Shown in pieces: positions 1-10,920 of a stretch of 47,339 nucleotides of DNA (the stretch's first letter is position 1; each line of letters begins with the position of its first letter). The notes below the pieces were generated by a model that was not told the origin of the DNA, searched no databases, and saw nothing but the letters and a program-made list of their open reading frames with translations. Source of the stretch: Phaeoceros laevis (taxonomy: Eukaryota; Anthocerotophyta; Anthocerotopsida; Notothyladales); NCBI GenBank assembly GCA_049999765.1, contig JBNGIQ010009514.1:1-47339 (forward strand), given 5' to 3'. The translations under genes were made by a program, and so were the position numbers.

Positions 1-588
1 GTCATTGTGCCTTCATCTAGTTCTCCTGCCTCCAAACTGTCCATCCACAATTCAGCTGCAGTGTTGAGACACCACATCAGTTTATCTTCTTCCACCATTC
101 CTGAACATGCAAACATGGAGTCCCCATTGTCTCTCTTTCGCATTTGCAATGGAATTGTGGCTACTCTGCTGTAGTCCCCATCCCTCCATCCTGGCCTGTA
201 AAAGGCAATTTCTCCATAAGGATCAACCCCCATGGCGGGTCCATATGTTGCCTCCGAACCCATGATTACATCAAAACTCTCCGCATCCGTAACCAACACC
301 CTGACAAAGACATGAGTCTCGTCCATCGTGCCAGGCTCGAAGGTCAACTTCAGCTTGCCTTTAGTTATACCTAGCACCTTCTCTTTTGTGCCAGCAGCAG
401 TTGAAAGCCTGATTTTGCTTTCGACCAGCTTGCTACCAAAAAGGCCCAATGCTTCCTTCATGGCCCTGCCCACAATAACGGGCTCAGCACTAGAATCCAC
501 GAGTACCTTCTTTGGTGCCAATCCCTCGATCAACACATGCCTGTCCACATTGTTATCGGACCCTAATGGGACCGATAACCTCCTCAAA
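1..588 (-). mobile_element. LTR-retrotransposon-like polyprotein fragment (retropepsin domain), truncated by window edge
   Basis: The minus strand has an open frame (codons ending at multiples of 3) from about 665 to the left edge, with no ATG near its beginning. Its translation contains APKKVLVDSSAEPVIVGRAM, followed about 85 residues later by FDVIMGSEATYGPAMGVD and GEIAFYRPGW. This is the layout of a retropepsin-like aspartic protease: a catalytic D-S-x turn, hydrophobic strands, then a YD/FDxIMG-type segment as in Ty3/gypsy pol polyproteins. The catalytic triplet reads D-S-S instead of the usual D-[S/T]-G, so activity is doubtful. No gag is visible upstream (right side), where the frame runs into a CA microsatellite. 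Ty3/gypsy is the likeliest source, but another retroelement with the same protease fold cannot be excluded. Confidence 0.6.
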
Positions 589-607
589 CACACACACACA
601 CACACAC
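589..607. repeat. (CA)n microsatellite
   Basis: An uninterrupted CA dinucleotide run directly abuts the retropepsin fragment. A 26-bp imperfect palindrome (553-578, one mismatch in the arms) lies just to its left. Confidence 0.9.
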
Positions 608-1315
608 TTTCAGTGTGAGGTGTGGTTATGTAGTTTTTGGCTGTGTATCTTGGAGTTGTTTGATGCTAAAAGAGGAAAAGCGCTTTTTGATATGACTCTA
701 ATCTGATGATGATATATGAGAATCGTTATCTTTGAGTCATTCACCATACACTAGGTTGATTGGATCACAAGTATCTTCATACATTTGCCATGATTTCTCT
801 AGGAAGCTTCTGGATATGCAGCCGTACAAATGCCTTTTGACGCTTTACATGCCTCACACAATGACGTGCTTTTCTAATGACTGTTCTGATGATATTACAG
901 GCAAACAGAATATGAAACTCCTCCTCGCGTACGCAAATATACAGCTAACTATATCTGAGTGTGGACGTAGCTGCTTCTAAGGCCGCAAACACCACTGCGC
1001 ATGCCTTGATATTTACGAACTGCTGTACAGAAAAACGGGGAACGGAGCTACTCATACATCGTAAGAATGTCAACAGCCCTCGTATTGCTCAAGTTTTGTA
1101 GCAACATGTTTGAAAGGCTGCATACATTTTGGCTGGGCAATCGTGATTTCAATTCTTACACACCACCGCTGATGCCTTGCAGTCCTGTCTGCTGGCCAAA
1201 AAATCAAGGCCTTACAATAGCAGGAAGAAGGGCCGCATTTAAGACTTGGAGGTCGCTCAACTGGTTGTGACATGAAATCGATGCTATTTTAATTGTGTTG
1301 TAAAGGTGGCTATGC
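608..1315. other. Intergenic, no gene recognised
   Basis: Only short overlapping frames of under 90 codons on both strands are present, none with recognisable motifs or paired splice signals. It probably belongs to the degraded retroelement neighbourhood, but nothing specific is visible. Confidence 0.5.
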
Positions 1316-2110
1316 ATGGATTGGTGCCCCACCTGCCATGGTGGCCGCCAAAATCGTAGTACCTATTTTTTCCACCCTGGCAAGTTGACCCCTCTGCCAT
1401 GCCAGATGATTTTTTGCTTAGGACAATACAGCTTGCAACCATTTTTAGCTTCCCGCCCATCTCTCCTAATGATTACCTTTCTCACTCGCCTTAGCTACAT
1501 AAACAACCTCATGTCCAGCCCTAGCTACCAGTCTTTGCCATCTCATGCTCTCAGCCTCCCTAGCTACCAGCTTTCCAGTTTTCCAGCTCTCAAGTTGTCT
1601 TCAGTCTCCTGCCCGTTGCCTTTTGCTCTGCTCTTGCCTTCACAGCCCTGCTCTAGTCTCTATTACATTGCCTGCAATTGCCCTGGTATCTCTGTGCCTC
1701 CAGTTTCCAGTTGCCTTGTTCAGTCTCTGGCCCCAGCTGTTCTCTTTGGCTTTTTTGACACACTCAAGCTTTTGCGCCTGGTCCTGCTTGGCTTCTACCC
1801 TCAGCCACCAGGACCCCTGCTAGCTACACCCTACTTGGGGCCTGCACACACACAGCTACCATACCATCAGTTGTCCTTGCTCACAATCATCCTTTCGCCC
1901 AGTTTTTTTACTCACAGTTGTGTTTTGTCCAGTTTTTCTCATTACCTCTCTGTTCCCAACCTAGCCTGCAGTCTACCCAGCCACATTTGCACCCTAGGCA
2001 AAGTCTACCTTGCCCGGTTACTCACCCTACCTCCCCTCAGTTCAGTCATTATACACGGCTGCCTAAAAACCTGAAAATACCTGTTCATTTTCTCTCATTC
2101 ATTACCAGAA
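1316..2110. repeat. Strand-asymmetric C/T-rich low-complexity stretch
   Basis: The plus strand is dominated by pyrimidines, with recurring CCAG/CTAGCTACCAG/TTTCCAG words. This leaves a 252-codon frame open on the plus strand, but it encodes only Leu/Ser/Pro/Cys-rich low-complexity sequence and matches no family. It is read here as a repeat or retroelement-derived skewed region, not a gene. A short triplicated TTCCCTG run follows at about 2140-2163. Confidence 0.5.
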
Positions 2111-2379
2111 GTTTGTTGGACCCTGCATCTTGAGATTGGTTCCCTGTTCCCTGTTCCCTGTAATCCTTCCTTGCTAGCAAAGATCTGCTAAGCCTCTGTA
2201 GCTTTCAGTCGAGAATCCATCAAATTGTACAAAAAAGCCTTCTTAGTTTCTGCTTTGGAGAGACCATATCCATCTGTGGTTTGGAGGGGGACGTGTGACA
2301 GAAGACAACAACATGGCGGACCAGGTTTCCTACCTTGGTGTTAGTTTTGCATAAGCTGGGTGCTGAGACAAGTTGTGTT

Positions 2380-2447
2380 GTCCAGAAAACGTCGTGTTGC
2401 TTGAAAGAATGCTGTCCAGAAAAAGTCATGTTACCTGAAAGAATCAT
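2380..2447. repeat. 34-bp tandem duplication
   Basis: Two adjacent 34-bp units (2380-2413 and 2414-2447) both start GTCCAGAAAA and share a TTGAAAGAAT/CTGAAAGAAT second half, with a handful of substitutions. They keep an open frame on the minus strand (2220-2573), but that frame has no recognisable domain. Confidence 0.8.
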
Positions 2448-3473
2448 GTCAAATAGCTTGCAGTAATTACTAACTTGTGTTGCACACGCTAGGTGAGGAC
2501 TAGGTGTGCCATGGGCCCTCCAGAAACCTAGCGAGGAAGTCTCTTGGCATTGATGAAGGAGAGACAGAGGCATGAGTAACCTTCATGCTCCTACATGGCT
2601 GTGTTAAGGTTCTGGTCCAGCTTGGTTTGCTGCCGACCAGTCCTTTTTGCAACATTCTGAAAATTTCCTTGACTGTTAAGTCCTGGTCATGTGTAGTAAT
2701 CTGGTAGAAAGACAGGTCTGCAAATGTTACTTCAATATTTTGCAGTTGAAATCATGGTTTCATGCTTTGAGTGGTAACATACCGATCCTTGCTTAGCCAT
2801 TTTGTTGAAACTTGTGACCAGTTGGCAGCTACACTAATTCTCTATGAGTGAGGATCTTTTGCAGCAGACCTGCCCAGCTCTTCTCAACCGTTTTGGAGGT
2901 TCTGCACCAATCGCAATTGTGGCATCCTGCCTTTTAGACACTTAGTCATGCTGCACCCTGGGGAACGCAGACCACGACAGGCCTGCCCTCCTCCTGATCC
3001 CAACATGGCATCTTGGTGGCCATGGCATGCTTCATAGAATCCTGCACAAGACATTTTCGTTGCATTAGTGCTTAGCTTGACAGTATCTTGACGTTACAAT
3101 ATTTTAGCTTTGCCTTACTTGAGTGACATTCCTGGCAACATGTTTTTGACATTGTGCTGCAAAGGAAGCGACTTGTCCTTGATACCAAAATTGTCTCAAC
3201 ATTTTCTGCCAGGCCAGAACCATTGCATGCTGTCAGGTCCTCTTCGGAGGCAATGAACAGGGCAATGTCACTTTCACTGGCATTGTGGCTGTATGTTTTG
3301 AACACACACCTGCCCTCTGCCCTTCTTAGCAAAGCTTCCAGTACATTGCTTGAGCTTATCTGTTTCCTAGGAGTGTACAAAGGGTATTCTTTCCTCTCAT
3401 CTCGCACGATTTCAGCAAGCTACCCTGGTCAACTAAGCGAGCAGGAACCAGCTTGAGAGAGTGAGTCTTCTCA
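2448..3473. other. Intergenic, no gene recognised
   Basis: Short overlapping frames on both strands around 3070-3460 are antiphase shadows of each other without known motifs. Nothing supports a gene, an RNA gene or a terminal repeat. Confidence 0.5.
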
Positions 3474-3575
3474 GGGGGGCAAACGCCCCCCATCCCAGTA
3501 CTGATTCGTAACTTATTATTAGTTATTAGTAACCCGGTACTCGGATGGGGGGCAAACGCCCCCCATCCCAGTACC
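3474..3575. repeat. Duplicated G6/C6 hairpin motif
   Basis: The unit GGGGGGCAAACGCCCCCC, followed by ATCCCAGTAC, occurs twice, at 3474 and 3547. Each copy is a near-perfect inverted repeat with a 4-nt AAAC loop. In the second copy the stem extends to ATGGGGGGC/GCCCCCCAT (3545-3566). The copies are separated by about 45 bp of AT-rich sequence containing TTATTATTAGTTATTAGTAAC. Confidence 0.85.
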
Positions 3576-4490
3576 AATTCGGGTTTAGGAAATGTCGACA
3601 ATGGTTTTTTTTAACCGTATATCCTATTTTTTGAAATACGCATTGATACAAACCGCCAGAATACGAACCAACGTATCCAACGTTGGAAACCGGTTCGTTT
3701 GGAAAGAACCAAGGTTTCCCGGTAACTAAGAGTGGTTGTTGGTTGTCAGATCTAGAACAAAAAACTAGATCAAGTAATAGGATTAATTTCAAGTTGGAAG
3801 AATATGAGCAGGAAACGAAGCAAGATCCCGGATCGTGGAATCAGTACCAAATCCAAGAAGAGTGCCAATGGCTCAAACACGAACTGGTTTTGAATTGCTC
3901 TACTCAAACTCAATATTAGCTGATCTAACAAGGTTTTTTGTATATCAATGCTCCACTTTATAACCCAACTTCCAAAACTCGGGGTTGTATACAATCTAAC
4001 AAGTGCTTGGGCCCTTCAATACAAAGGGGATCACCTTATTATACAACATATTGCGAAGACTATGAGCAAATCAATCTTGATGTCCAATCTTCTTTTCCTT
4101 GTCTCTTGTCAGTGGCCAACCTTTATCTGAGTTCTTGGATCAAAATTATAGTATGGGAGGAAGGAAACTGCAGCGTCCCAAATTAAACCTTTGGCAAAGC
4201 ATAAGAAACCTGGTTTATAATGCTAGCTCTTTGTTGTGTTGAATCCCATCGTGCTATTCATGCTTCCTTGTGAGTCTTACATGCCTCAAGAAATAGTAAA
4301 CCAAGATAAGTCACGTGGTGAATAGAATGAAAAAACAAGTGAAAAAAGCCATGAAATGGAACGTTGTTTCGGGCTCCAGCAGGCGAAGGATTTGGCCCTC
4401 TCTTCTTCATCAACGTTGAAAATGCGAGAACTTGCAGGCCGCATGTGCTGGACATACTAGATTATCTATATAGTTTGCGTTAACGCATGC
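3576..4490. other. AT-rich unresolved segment
   Basis: This is more AT-rich than its surroundings. Frames of 74-88 codons occur on both strands (for example 3683-3919 plus and 3770-3994 minus), but none matches a family I recognise and none has convincing splice partners. It may be a decayed transposon or organelle-derived insert, but the sequence does not decide this. Confidence 0.4.
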
Positions 4491-4559
4491 CTTAAGGCAA
4501 AAGAATAGTTTTAGTTGCAGGACATAAGATTGAATGTGTCCTTGGGTCAGGATGCATCA

Positions 4560-4950
4560 GCAATGTCCTACTGGAGGAGGAATAGGGCAGTATGGCAGGG
4601 CTGGGGGTATTGGCTACGCATCGGTAACCCTCAACCGACTTGCAGATGACACAGCCATCTACATCGATGAGAGCCGAGGTTCGGACTTGCCTAGAACATA
4701 ATCGAAGTGCATCCACCTACGGGACCTCTAGATGGAATCCCTCCACGGAATAGGAGGGCTAGCAATAGAGAGCAGAGAGTGTTGTGCACCCTCAGGACGG
4801 ATAAAGAGTTGCAAGTGCTATTTGCAGTGATGTACATGCAGCCTATCTTCTCATGTTTGTGTCAATTTTGATGTATGGCACATTTTAGGTGGCCCTAAGC
4901 GCACTTAGGCTGATGAGAAAAAAACCCCCAAAAAAAAACCTTCTTTGATT
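4560..4950 (+). mobile_element. Decayed LINE-like (non-LTR) reverse transcriptase remnant with A-rich tail
   Basis: The plus-strand frame at about 4588-4695 reads ...IGYASVTLNRLADDTAIYID. LADDTAIY resembles the [FY]xDD catalytic box of non-LTR reverse transcriptases (typically FADDTAxx), at 4639-4665. A stop follows about 13 codons later. Downstream are a small hairpin (CCTAAG-CGCA-CTTAGG, 4894-4909), then GATGAG and an A-rich tract (about 4918-4940), as expected of a LINE 3' end. Only about 35 residues match the pattern, so this is an inference from one motif plus the tail. Confidence 0.45.
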
Positions 4951-4996
4951 TAGAAAAGATCAAATTTAGCAAAACAACCTTGGTCACTCTAGGAGT

Positions 4997-5195
4997 CTAG
5001 GGTTAAGGTTAAGGGTTAAGACTCTTAAGAGCCACAAATGCGGAAGGAGACTATCTTTTAATTCTTTTAGAGCAGTGACGGTCTCACTCGGTCATGTCCT
5101 TTGTACTCATAAGCAACTTTTTAGCTATATAAGAGCTACATACGGAAGTGACTTATCTTCTATAATTCTTAGTGCAGTCACGAAGGTCTCACTTG
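4997..5195. repeat. GGTTAA cluster and diverged about 60-bp direct repeat upstream of TSR1
   Basis: GGTTAAGGTTAAGGGTTAAG at 5001-5020 resembles a degenerate telomere-type or telo-box-like sequence. It is followed by two diverged copies of one unit at 5027-5090 and 5131-5195. The shared order is AAGAGC, GCGGAAG/ACGGAAG, TATCTT, AATTCTT, GCAGT and GGTCTCACT. Both lie within 450 bp of the TSR1 start codon. Confidence 0.6.
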
Positions 5196-5371
5196 CCGTG
5201 AACTGTCAAACCCTCCACGCACCGTCGCTTTAGGTTTATGGTGCGTTCAATTCCGAAGCATGCACGGCCTAAACTTTCGGGTCCACATGATCAAAAACCA
5301 TCAACAAGATCGAAGTAGCTTGTGAAACTCGGTACATGTAAACCTGAAAAAAAACGATTTGCAAGGGAGTC

Positions 5372-5395
5372 ATGGCAGCCAGCTCAGGAGTGTAG
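5372..5395 (+). other. Possible 7-codon upstream ORF in the TSR1 leader
   Basis: ATG GCA GCC AGC TCA GGA GTG TAG ends 39 nt before the TSR1 ATG. Its context (AGTCATGGCAG) is the same as that of the true TSR1 start (AGTCATGGCAG at 5432). Whether it lies inside the transcript depends on the unknown transcription start. Confidence 0.4.
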
Positions 5396-5434
5396 AGTCT
5401 GAAGGCCCTCGGTGTGGAGATTGGGGCGGCAGTC

Positions 5435-8400
5435 ATGGCAGGCGGTGGCGCTCGCACGCAAAAGAATAAGGCGCACAAAACGCGATTTGCTTCCAAGTCT
5501 TCTCGCCACGCTCATAAGAGTTGGTTCCCTCTCCTTTTCCTTGGTGCCGATTACATCCTTCAATGCATTGCTGTGTTCGGTCCAACACGTGCCTACAATT
5601 TGTTACGTTGCAAATTGCAGGTGACAAGGCTTTAGTCAGAGTACCCGCACGTGGTACAACGTCTGCAGCAGCTGCCAGAACATTGAGAATGCAGCGCAGC
5701 AAAGATGTAAGCTTCACTACTTTCGATTCGTTCCCTGTAAACCTCATGCGATCCAGTCTGAACTCATTCTTCCTTGACAGCTGAGAGACAAGAAGCGAGC
5801 ACAAGTGCTGGCTGAAAAGCGGTCCAGCCACGGGCTTGCCAGCCCCCCTCAAATTTTGGTATTCCCAACGCTCTGTATGATATCTAGCTTTATCACCCGC
5901 CTTGGTTTTTTTGGATCTTCTTGACTGAGCTTGTTCATTTATGATGGTATTTCAAATCTGACTTGCGAGGTTGTTGTCTCCAGGCCCTAGTTGCTCTTTC
6001 AGCTCAAGTCCGCTTGGAGTTGCTTAAGAAGCATCTATTGGCAGCGAGTTTGAACGAAGTAGGTTCTGAAGCCAATTCTTCGGAGGCTATGGAGCATGTA
6101 AATGAGAGCCGGCTTCTTAACCTCGAGACTGTTGCAGTTTCTAGGTTCAAAATCAGATTGACGGTGTGCTGTCTCTCTCGTCCACTCCTGTGCTGATACT
6201 GTGTCCTGTGCTCCTGTGCTGGCACTTCAATCTGTGGTTCTCATCTGTTGCATTTCAGGTTATGATTGCACCATTCAATGACGTCCAGGCCTTGTTGGAG
6301 ATTTTGAAGGTATGAAGAAGAGACCCTTGTTTGAGAAGTATCTGTGAGTTGTACGATGTCGTTTGACATGGTCTCAACCTGTATGCTTGATCATACCATA
6401 ACGCTGCTGGGGCTGTTTGAACAACTCCAGGTGGCGGACATAGTTGCTTTTGTCACAACTGCTGCTGGTGAAGAACACGGGGGGTTTATTGATGATGGAG
6501 GAAGGAGATCTTTGTCAGTGTTAAGGGTGCAAGGATCTGCTTCAAGTGCTGGATTTGTTTTGGTAACTTGGCTTCACCATGTCAGATGGCTTGCGAGGTC
6601 CTCTTTTTCTGGTCAGATCTGAATGTTCGACACTCAGCTGTGTGCAGGGTTTGGACAGCATTCCAATGAAGAAGCGAACAGAGACCAAGAGAGCAGCTGT
6701 TACGGCTTTGCAAGGGGAACTTTCAGAGGACTCAAAAGTTTTTTCAGTGGATAATGAGGCTGATTGTCAACAGGTCTGTGCAGTATGTTGAAAGAAGTGG
6801 TACTTTGCACAATTTTGTATTTCAACACTGTCTTTCACGTTCTTAACTCAGCCTTTTGTGCAGTAGGTGCTAAGATATTTGTCTGAAAAGCGTCTGTCAC
6901 CTCCTATATGGCGCAGCCAACGACCTTATGTCCTTGCTCAGCAGGTCTGGGCCTCAAGTTCAGCATACTGGAAGCAGCATGAGCGCCACTGTTTGAAATC
7001 AAATGCTTAGTCTGCTTGCTTTCTGCAGGTTGATTTTGCTGCAGACTCTTCTACACCAGGCAAGGGGACGTTACGTCTCTGGGGCTATGTTCGGGGTCGT
7101 GGCCTTTCTGTCAATCAACTGGTGAGTAGACCAGGACTGGGCATGAATTCCTTTGAAATGATGAGCTGTGAGCTGTGCTTGTAAGCATTTGGTTGCCATT
7201 CCAATGTCTCAGCTTTTATTCTTCAAAATGATGGTGGTTTAGAGCTTAGCCCAAATGATTGTAGGGACTCAAAATTAGTATGCATGTTCACCTGTCGTGG
7301 AGTCCTGCAATTGCTTTGTATCGACTCTGTGAATCCACCTAAGATGCCTGGTGATGGGGTGTTGAGATAGGTCCACGTGCCTGGAGCTGGAGACTTTCAA
7401 TTGCAGAAAATAGATATTCTTGGTGACCCAAATCCTCTAGGTCTCCACCAAAGAGTTTTGGAGGACACGGGTGCTAACACGATGCTTACAGATAAGGTCG
7501 GTCATAAGCTGCAATTTTGTCTTTCGGATGATTTTGTCAGTGTATCACTGGCTCAGTTTCACCTTGTGTTGTCCTCAACCCTGGCAGCTGGTTTTCACAG
7601 GAATTTTTATCCCTGATACCTAGCCCTGGCATTCAAGAGCCCCTAATTCTTGCCAATATTCCGGACACTTTGGCTGGCGAGCAGGTGCACGAGCCCTTCT
7701 ATTCAGTTCTTGTGCCTTGGAAATAGTGATGTGGGTAGTAAGTCGAGCAGATATAGAATGAATTTTTGGGCATGTAAGGAGTAGTATCGATCTTGGCATC
7801 CAACTCACTTCTGGTATGTATGCCATTTGCAGACTTGGCCAACTGAAGCAGAGTTGAATCTGGCACACAAGGCAAATGCTCAAAGGCTACATAAAAAGCG
7901 AGTGCCAAAAGGCACATCAAAATACCAGGTGATTGATCAATACACCTTAGAGGCTCTCACTGGTGGTAGTACTTCTGGTAGGCACCAAGAAGTCAGTTTG
8001 GCTGGTCAGATATTTGGAGGTTTGTTGCTAATCTGCATCTTTGTAGGCATCGTGGATTGTGGACGACGAGGGCTCTGATTTGGAGGCTGAAGATACTTCT
8101 AACACAAGGGATGCTGATATGGCTGATGTGGAAGATATGGACAAAGGGCAGGGGCAAAAGACAGTAGAGGAGGATGAACAAAGTGTTGTCTCTGAAGTTC
8201 ATGCTAGTGAGGTATCTTCGGTTTGCGATGACGACGAGGCACAATTCGAGATGATGGTGGGTATTCACTTTTGGCGACTCCACTTGAAGGATGTAGTGCG
8301 GACGCAAGTGCTCCAGTAATTTGTGTGCTCTTTCTAGGATGAGGAGGAGCTAACAGCAGCACCAAGGGATGGAGAACTTCAGCAATTAAAGGATTCACGA

Positions 8401-10068
8401 TCTGTGGATGAAGGTAGTTGGTCCTGAGACCCTATGTGTGCTTATGTAAAGGAAAGCAAAGTTCTTAACACTTTTTGTATATGAAGGGCAGTGTGTTGGT
8501 GCTGATGGCTTGTTCACCTCTGCAGAATTTCCCGATGATGTTGATACACCAACAGATGTTCCTGCCAGACAACGTTTTGCAAAGTACAGGGGCTTGAAGT
8601 CATTCCGAACTTCCACGTGGGATCCAAAGGTTTGTTAGCTCAGTGACTGCATGCTCTGTAGCTGCAAAGTTGGTCATTGTTCTGGTTTCTTGTCTCTGAC
8701 ATTGTTGTTTCTTTGTAAAACATGGGACTGTTGCTATTGCATGTGATGATCTTTTCTGACTGTTGAGGCTGGCACTAACTTTACAACTGGACTTTGCAGG
8801 AGTCACTACCCCTAGACTACGCGAAAATATTTGCTTTTCAGAATTTGACTAGGACAAGGAAGTATGTGATGGATTTGGCTGAGCAAGCTGATGAGGGCAC
8901 TCAGTCAGGCTGTGCTCGTGTTGGCACTTTTGTATGCCTGCATGTATCGAATGTGCCCTCAAGATCAGTTGAGAATCTGCTAGCTTCTGCAGATACGAGG
9001 CCTCTTGTTGCCTGTGGGCTGCTGAAGCATGAGTCAAAAATGTCTGTCCTTCATTTTAGGTACAAGAAGCCTTCTTTTTAATCAACCTGCCCCTTGTGCA
9101 AAGAATAGGCTGTTCATCTGTTTAATCGTTGTGGTACGTTTGTGTTCTGCAGTATTAAAAAGAGTGATGATTATGCTTGTAAAGTAAGGTCCAAGGATGA
9201 ACTTATTTTCCACGTAGGTTTTCGGCAATTCTCTGCCAGGTTGGTATAGGTTGTGTGTTTATAGTCATTGAACTATGGGTAGGAATGTTGCTTGGGGTCT
9301 AACTAGTTGGCTCTTGAATCAGGCCAATTTTCTCCACGGATTCTTTGAATGCAGATAAACACAAGTTTGAGAGGTTTTTAAGACCAGGACAGTTCCTTAT
9401 AGGAACTGTGTTTGCCCCCGTGACTTTTTCCCCTGTTCCCGTTGTGGTTCTAAAAGAGTGCGGGGAAGGAGTGTGTGACCTTGTTGCCTCGGGTTCTCTG
9501 AAGACTGTGGATCCTGATCGCATAATCTTGAAGAAAATAGTGTTGTCTGGGTAACCATTCTTTGCGGTAGAATATGCAGTTCTACTAGGAGGATGAGAGT
9601 GTGCAGGATGTGTGCTAATATGTCCTGTTGCTTTCAGATACCCGCAAAGAGTGTCGAAGCGAAAAGCGGTGGTGCGGTTCATGTTCCATAACCCTGAAGA
9701 TGTTCGGTGGTTCAAGGTAGATATAGTTGGTTTGACGTAGGTGTACATTGCTGAGGTGTTCAAAGGTCAGGGGACATCCATCACTGAAAGTTGGTACATG
9801 TCTGCAGCCCGTTGACCTCTGGTCGAAATATGGACGACGGGGTCGCATTCAGGAGCCTGTTGGGACACACGGTCTGCTCACTTGGCTTATTTCTCTCTCT
9901 TTTCTTATGGCGCATTCTGTGAAGGTCGTTTGGTCATATTGCTTTTGTAAATGGTCTCTTGCAGGAGCTATGAAATGTATTTTCGATGGTGTGATTCAGC
10001 AGAGGGATTCGGTGTGTTTAAGCTTGTACAAACGGGTGTATCCCAAGTGGCCTCAGCAGTACAGCTAG
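5435..10068 (+). CDS. TSR1: TSR1-like pre-rRNA-processing / 40S ribosome assembly protein, 21 exons
   Basis: Exons: 5435-5519, 5621-5706, 5781-5858, 5984-6163, 6259-6309, 6431-6562, 6648-6773, 6867-6944, 7029-7121, 7371-7496, 7601-7684, 7833-7928, 8047-8256, 8338-8413, 8526-8629, 8800-9059, 9153-9239, 9323-9550, 9638-9716, 9808-9871, 9965-10068. All phases close, giving about 808 aa, close to plant TSR1 length. The N-terminus [20 protein letters not shown] is the family's basic start. Residues about 258-310 ([24 protein letters not shown]) match the AARP2CN region. An acidic linker lies at about 405-475. The RIBIOP_C/DUF663 region carries RRQ-type [35 protein letters not shown] and YPQRVSKRK, and ends with [13 protein letters not shown]1 is known as a catalytically inactive GTPase-like factor of late pre-40S particles. 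It is convergent with the MYB gene. Confidence 0.95.
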
Positions 10069-10920
10069 AAGTAGTTGCCTGAGGCATCGAAGATGTTTCA
10101 TGTTCAGTGCAAATGCTCAGCGAATAGTGAACCTTTTCTTCAGCAAGATCCGGTACCTTTTCCGGGGCTGGGCTGGGCTGGGCTGGTAGCACGTAGGAGA
10201 TTAGGCGGCTTGGGCCAACAGTTTTGAGGTGTAGACGTCTGGCGTGCAGAGCTCATTTGTTGAAAGTGGAAAGCTCGTCCAAATTATTTGTAATTTCAAA
10301 CACTTACTCACCGCGTATTCGTTCAAGACTGTTTGACACAGGACACTCAGCCTTGTCGGGGCTGTCTGCCACTTCAACCCTCTCGGGCCAGAGGGGCAGG
10401 CTTAGGGATACGGAGACGGAGATGAGTGTCGATGCCCTTTGCTTCAACGTCCACGGAACGTCCGCTTAGCACCCGATACACACCTGAACCTAGAAATAGC
10501 ATCATGGACCTGAAGTACCCCGTGCTTGCGCCTTCCAAAATCTAGTAGCCCAGGAAGCTGTGCTACCTCCTTTTCGAGTGGACTTTTCTTCAACAGGACA
10601 GTTGTCAATTGGGATCTGTGTGAACATCTTGACAGTGTTGTAGAATGGACATGCATTGTGTAAGGAATTGATTCTTCTATGTACAGCGCTTTGAAGTTAT
10701 CTACTGAGGGATTTCTTCAAAGTAAGTGTTTCAAGAATGTGTTGCCAATTTCAAGATCTGTGAGAAGTGCTCGCCAGCACTTGTTCCCTTTGAATGAAAA
10801 CAGAAACGATGCTTAAACTAGTATCTAATCTTGAGTAAATAATGTATCAGAGCGGTCGGCCTCCCTCCATGCATATGTAACTTACACAGGTCTCCTTGTC
10901 ATGTCTTCCTCGAGAAGTGG
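10069..10920. other. Convergent intergenic region (two 3' ends)
   Basis: This lies between the TSR1 stop and the MYB stop and probably holds both 3' UTRs. It contains a GGGCTGGGCTGGGCTGG run near 10165-10182 and an 8-bp inverted repeat CTTTGAAG/CTTCAAAG at about 10689-10720. No further gene was seen. Confidence 0.6.

Noticed and set aside
1316-2074. 252-codon plus ORF as a possible membrane protein
   Set aside because: Its hydrophobicity comes only from C/T-rich composition (Leu, Ser, Pro, Phe). No family motif and no helix pattern are seen.
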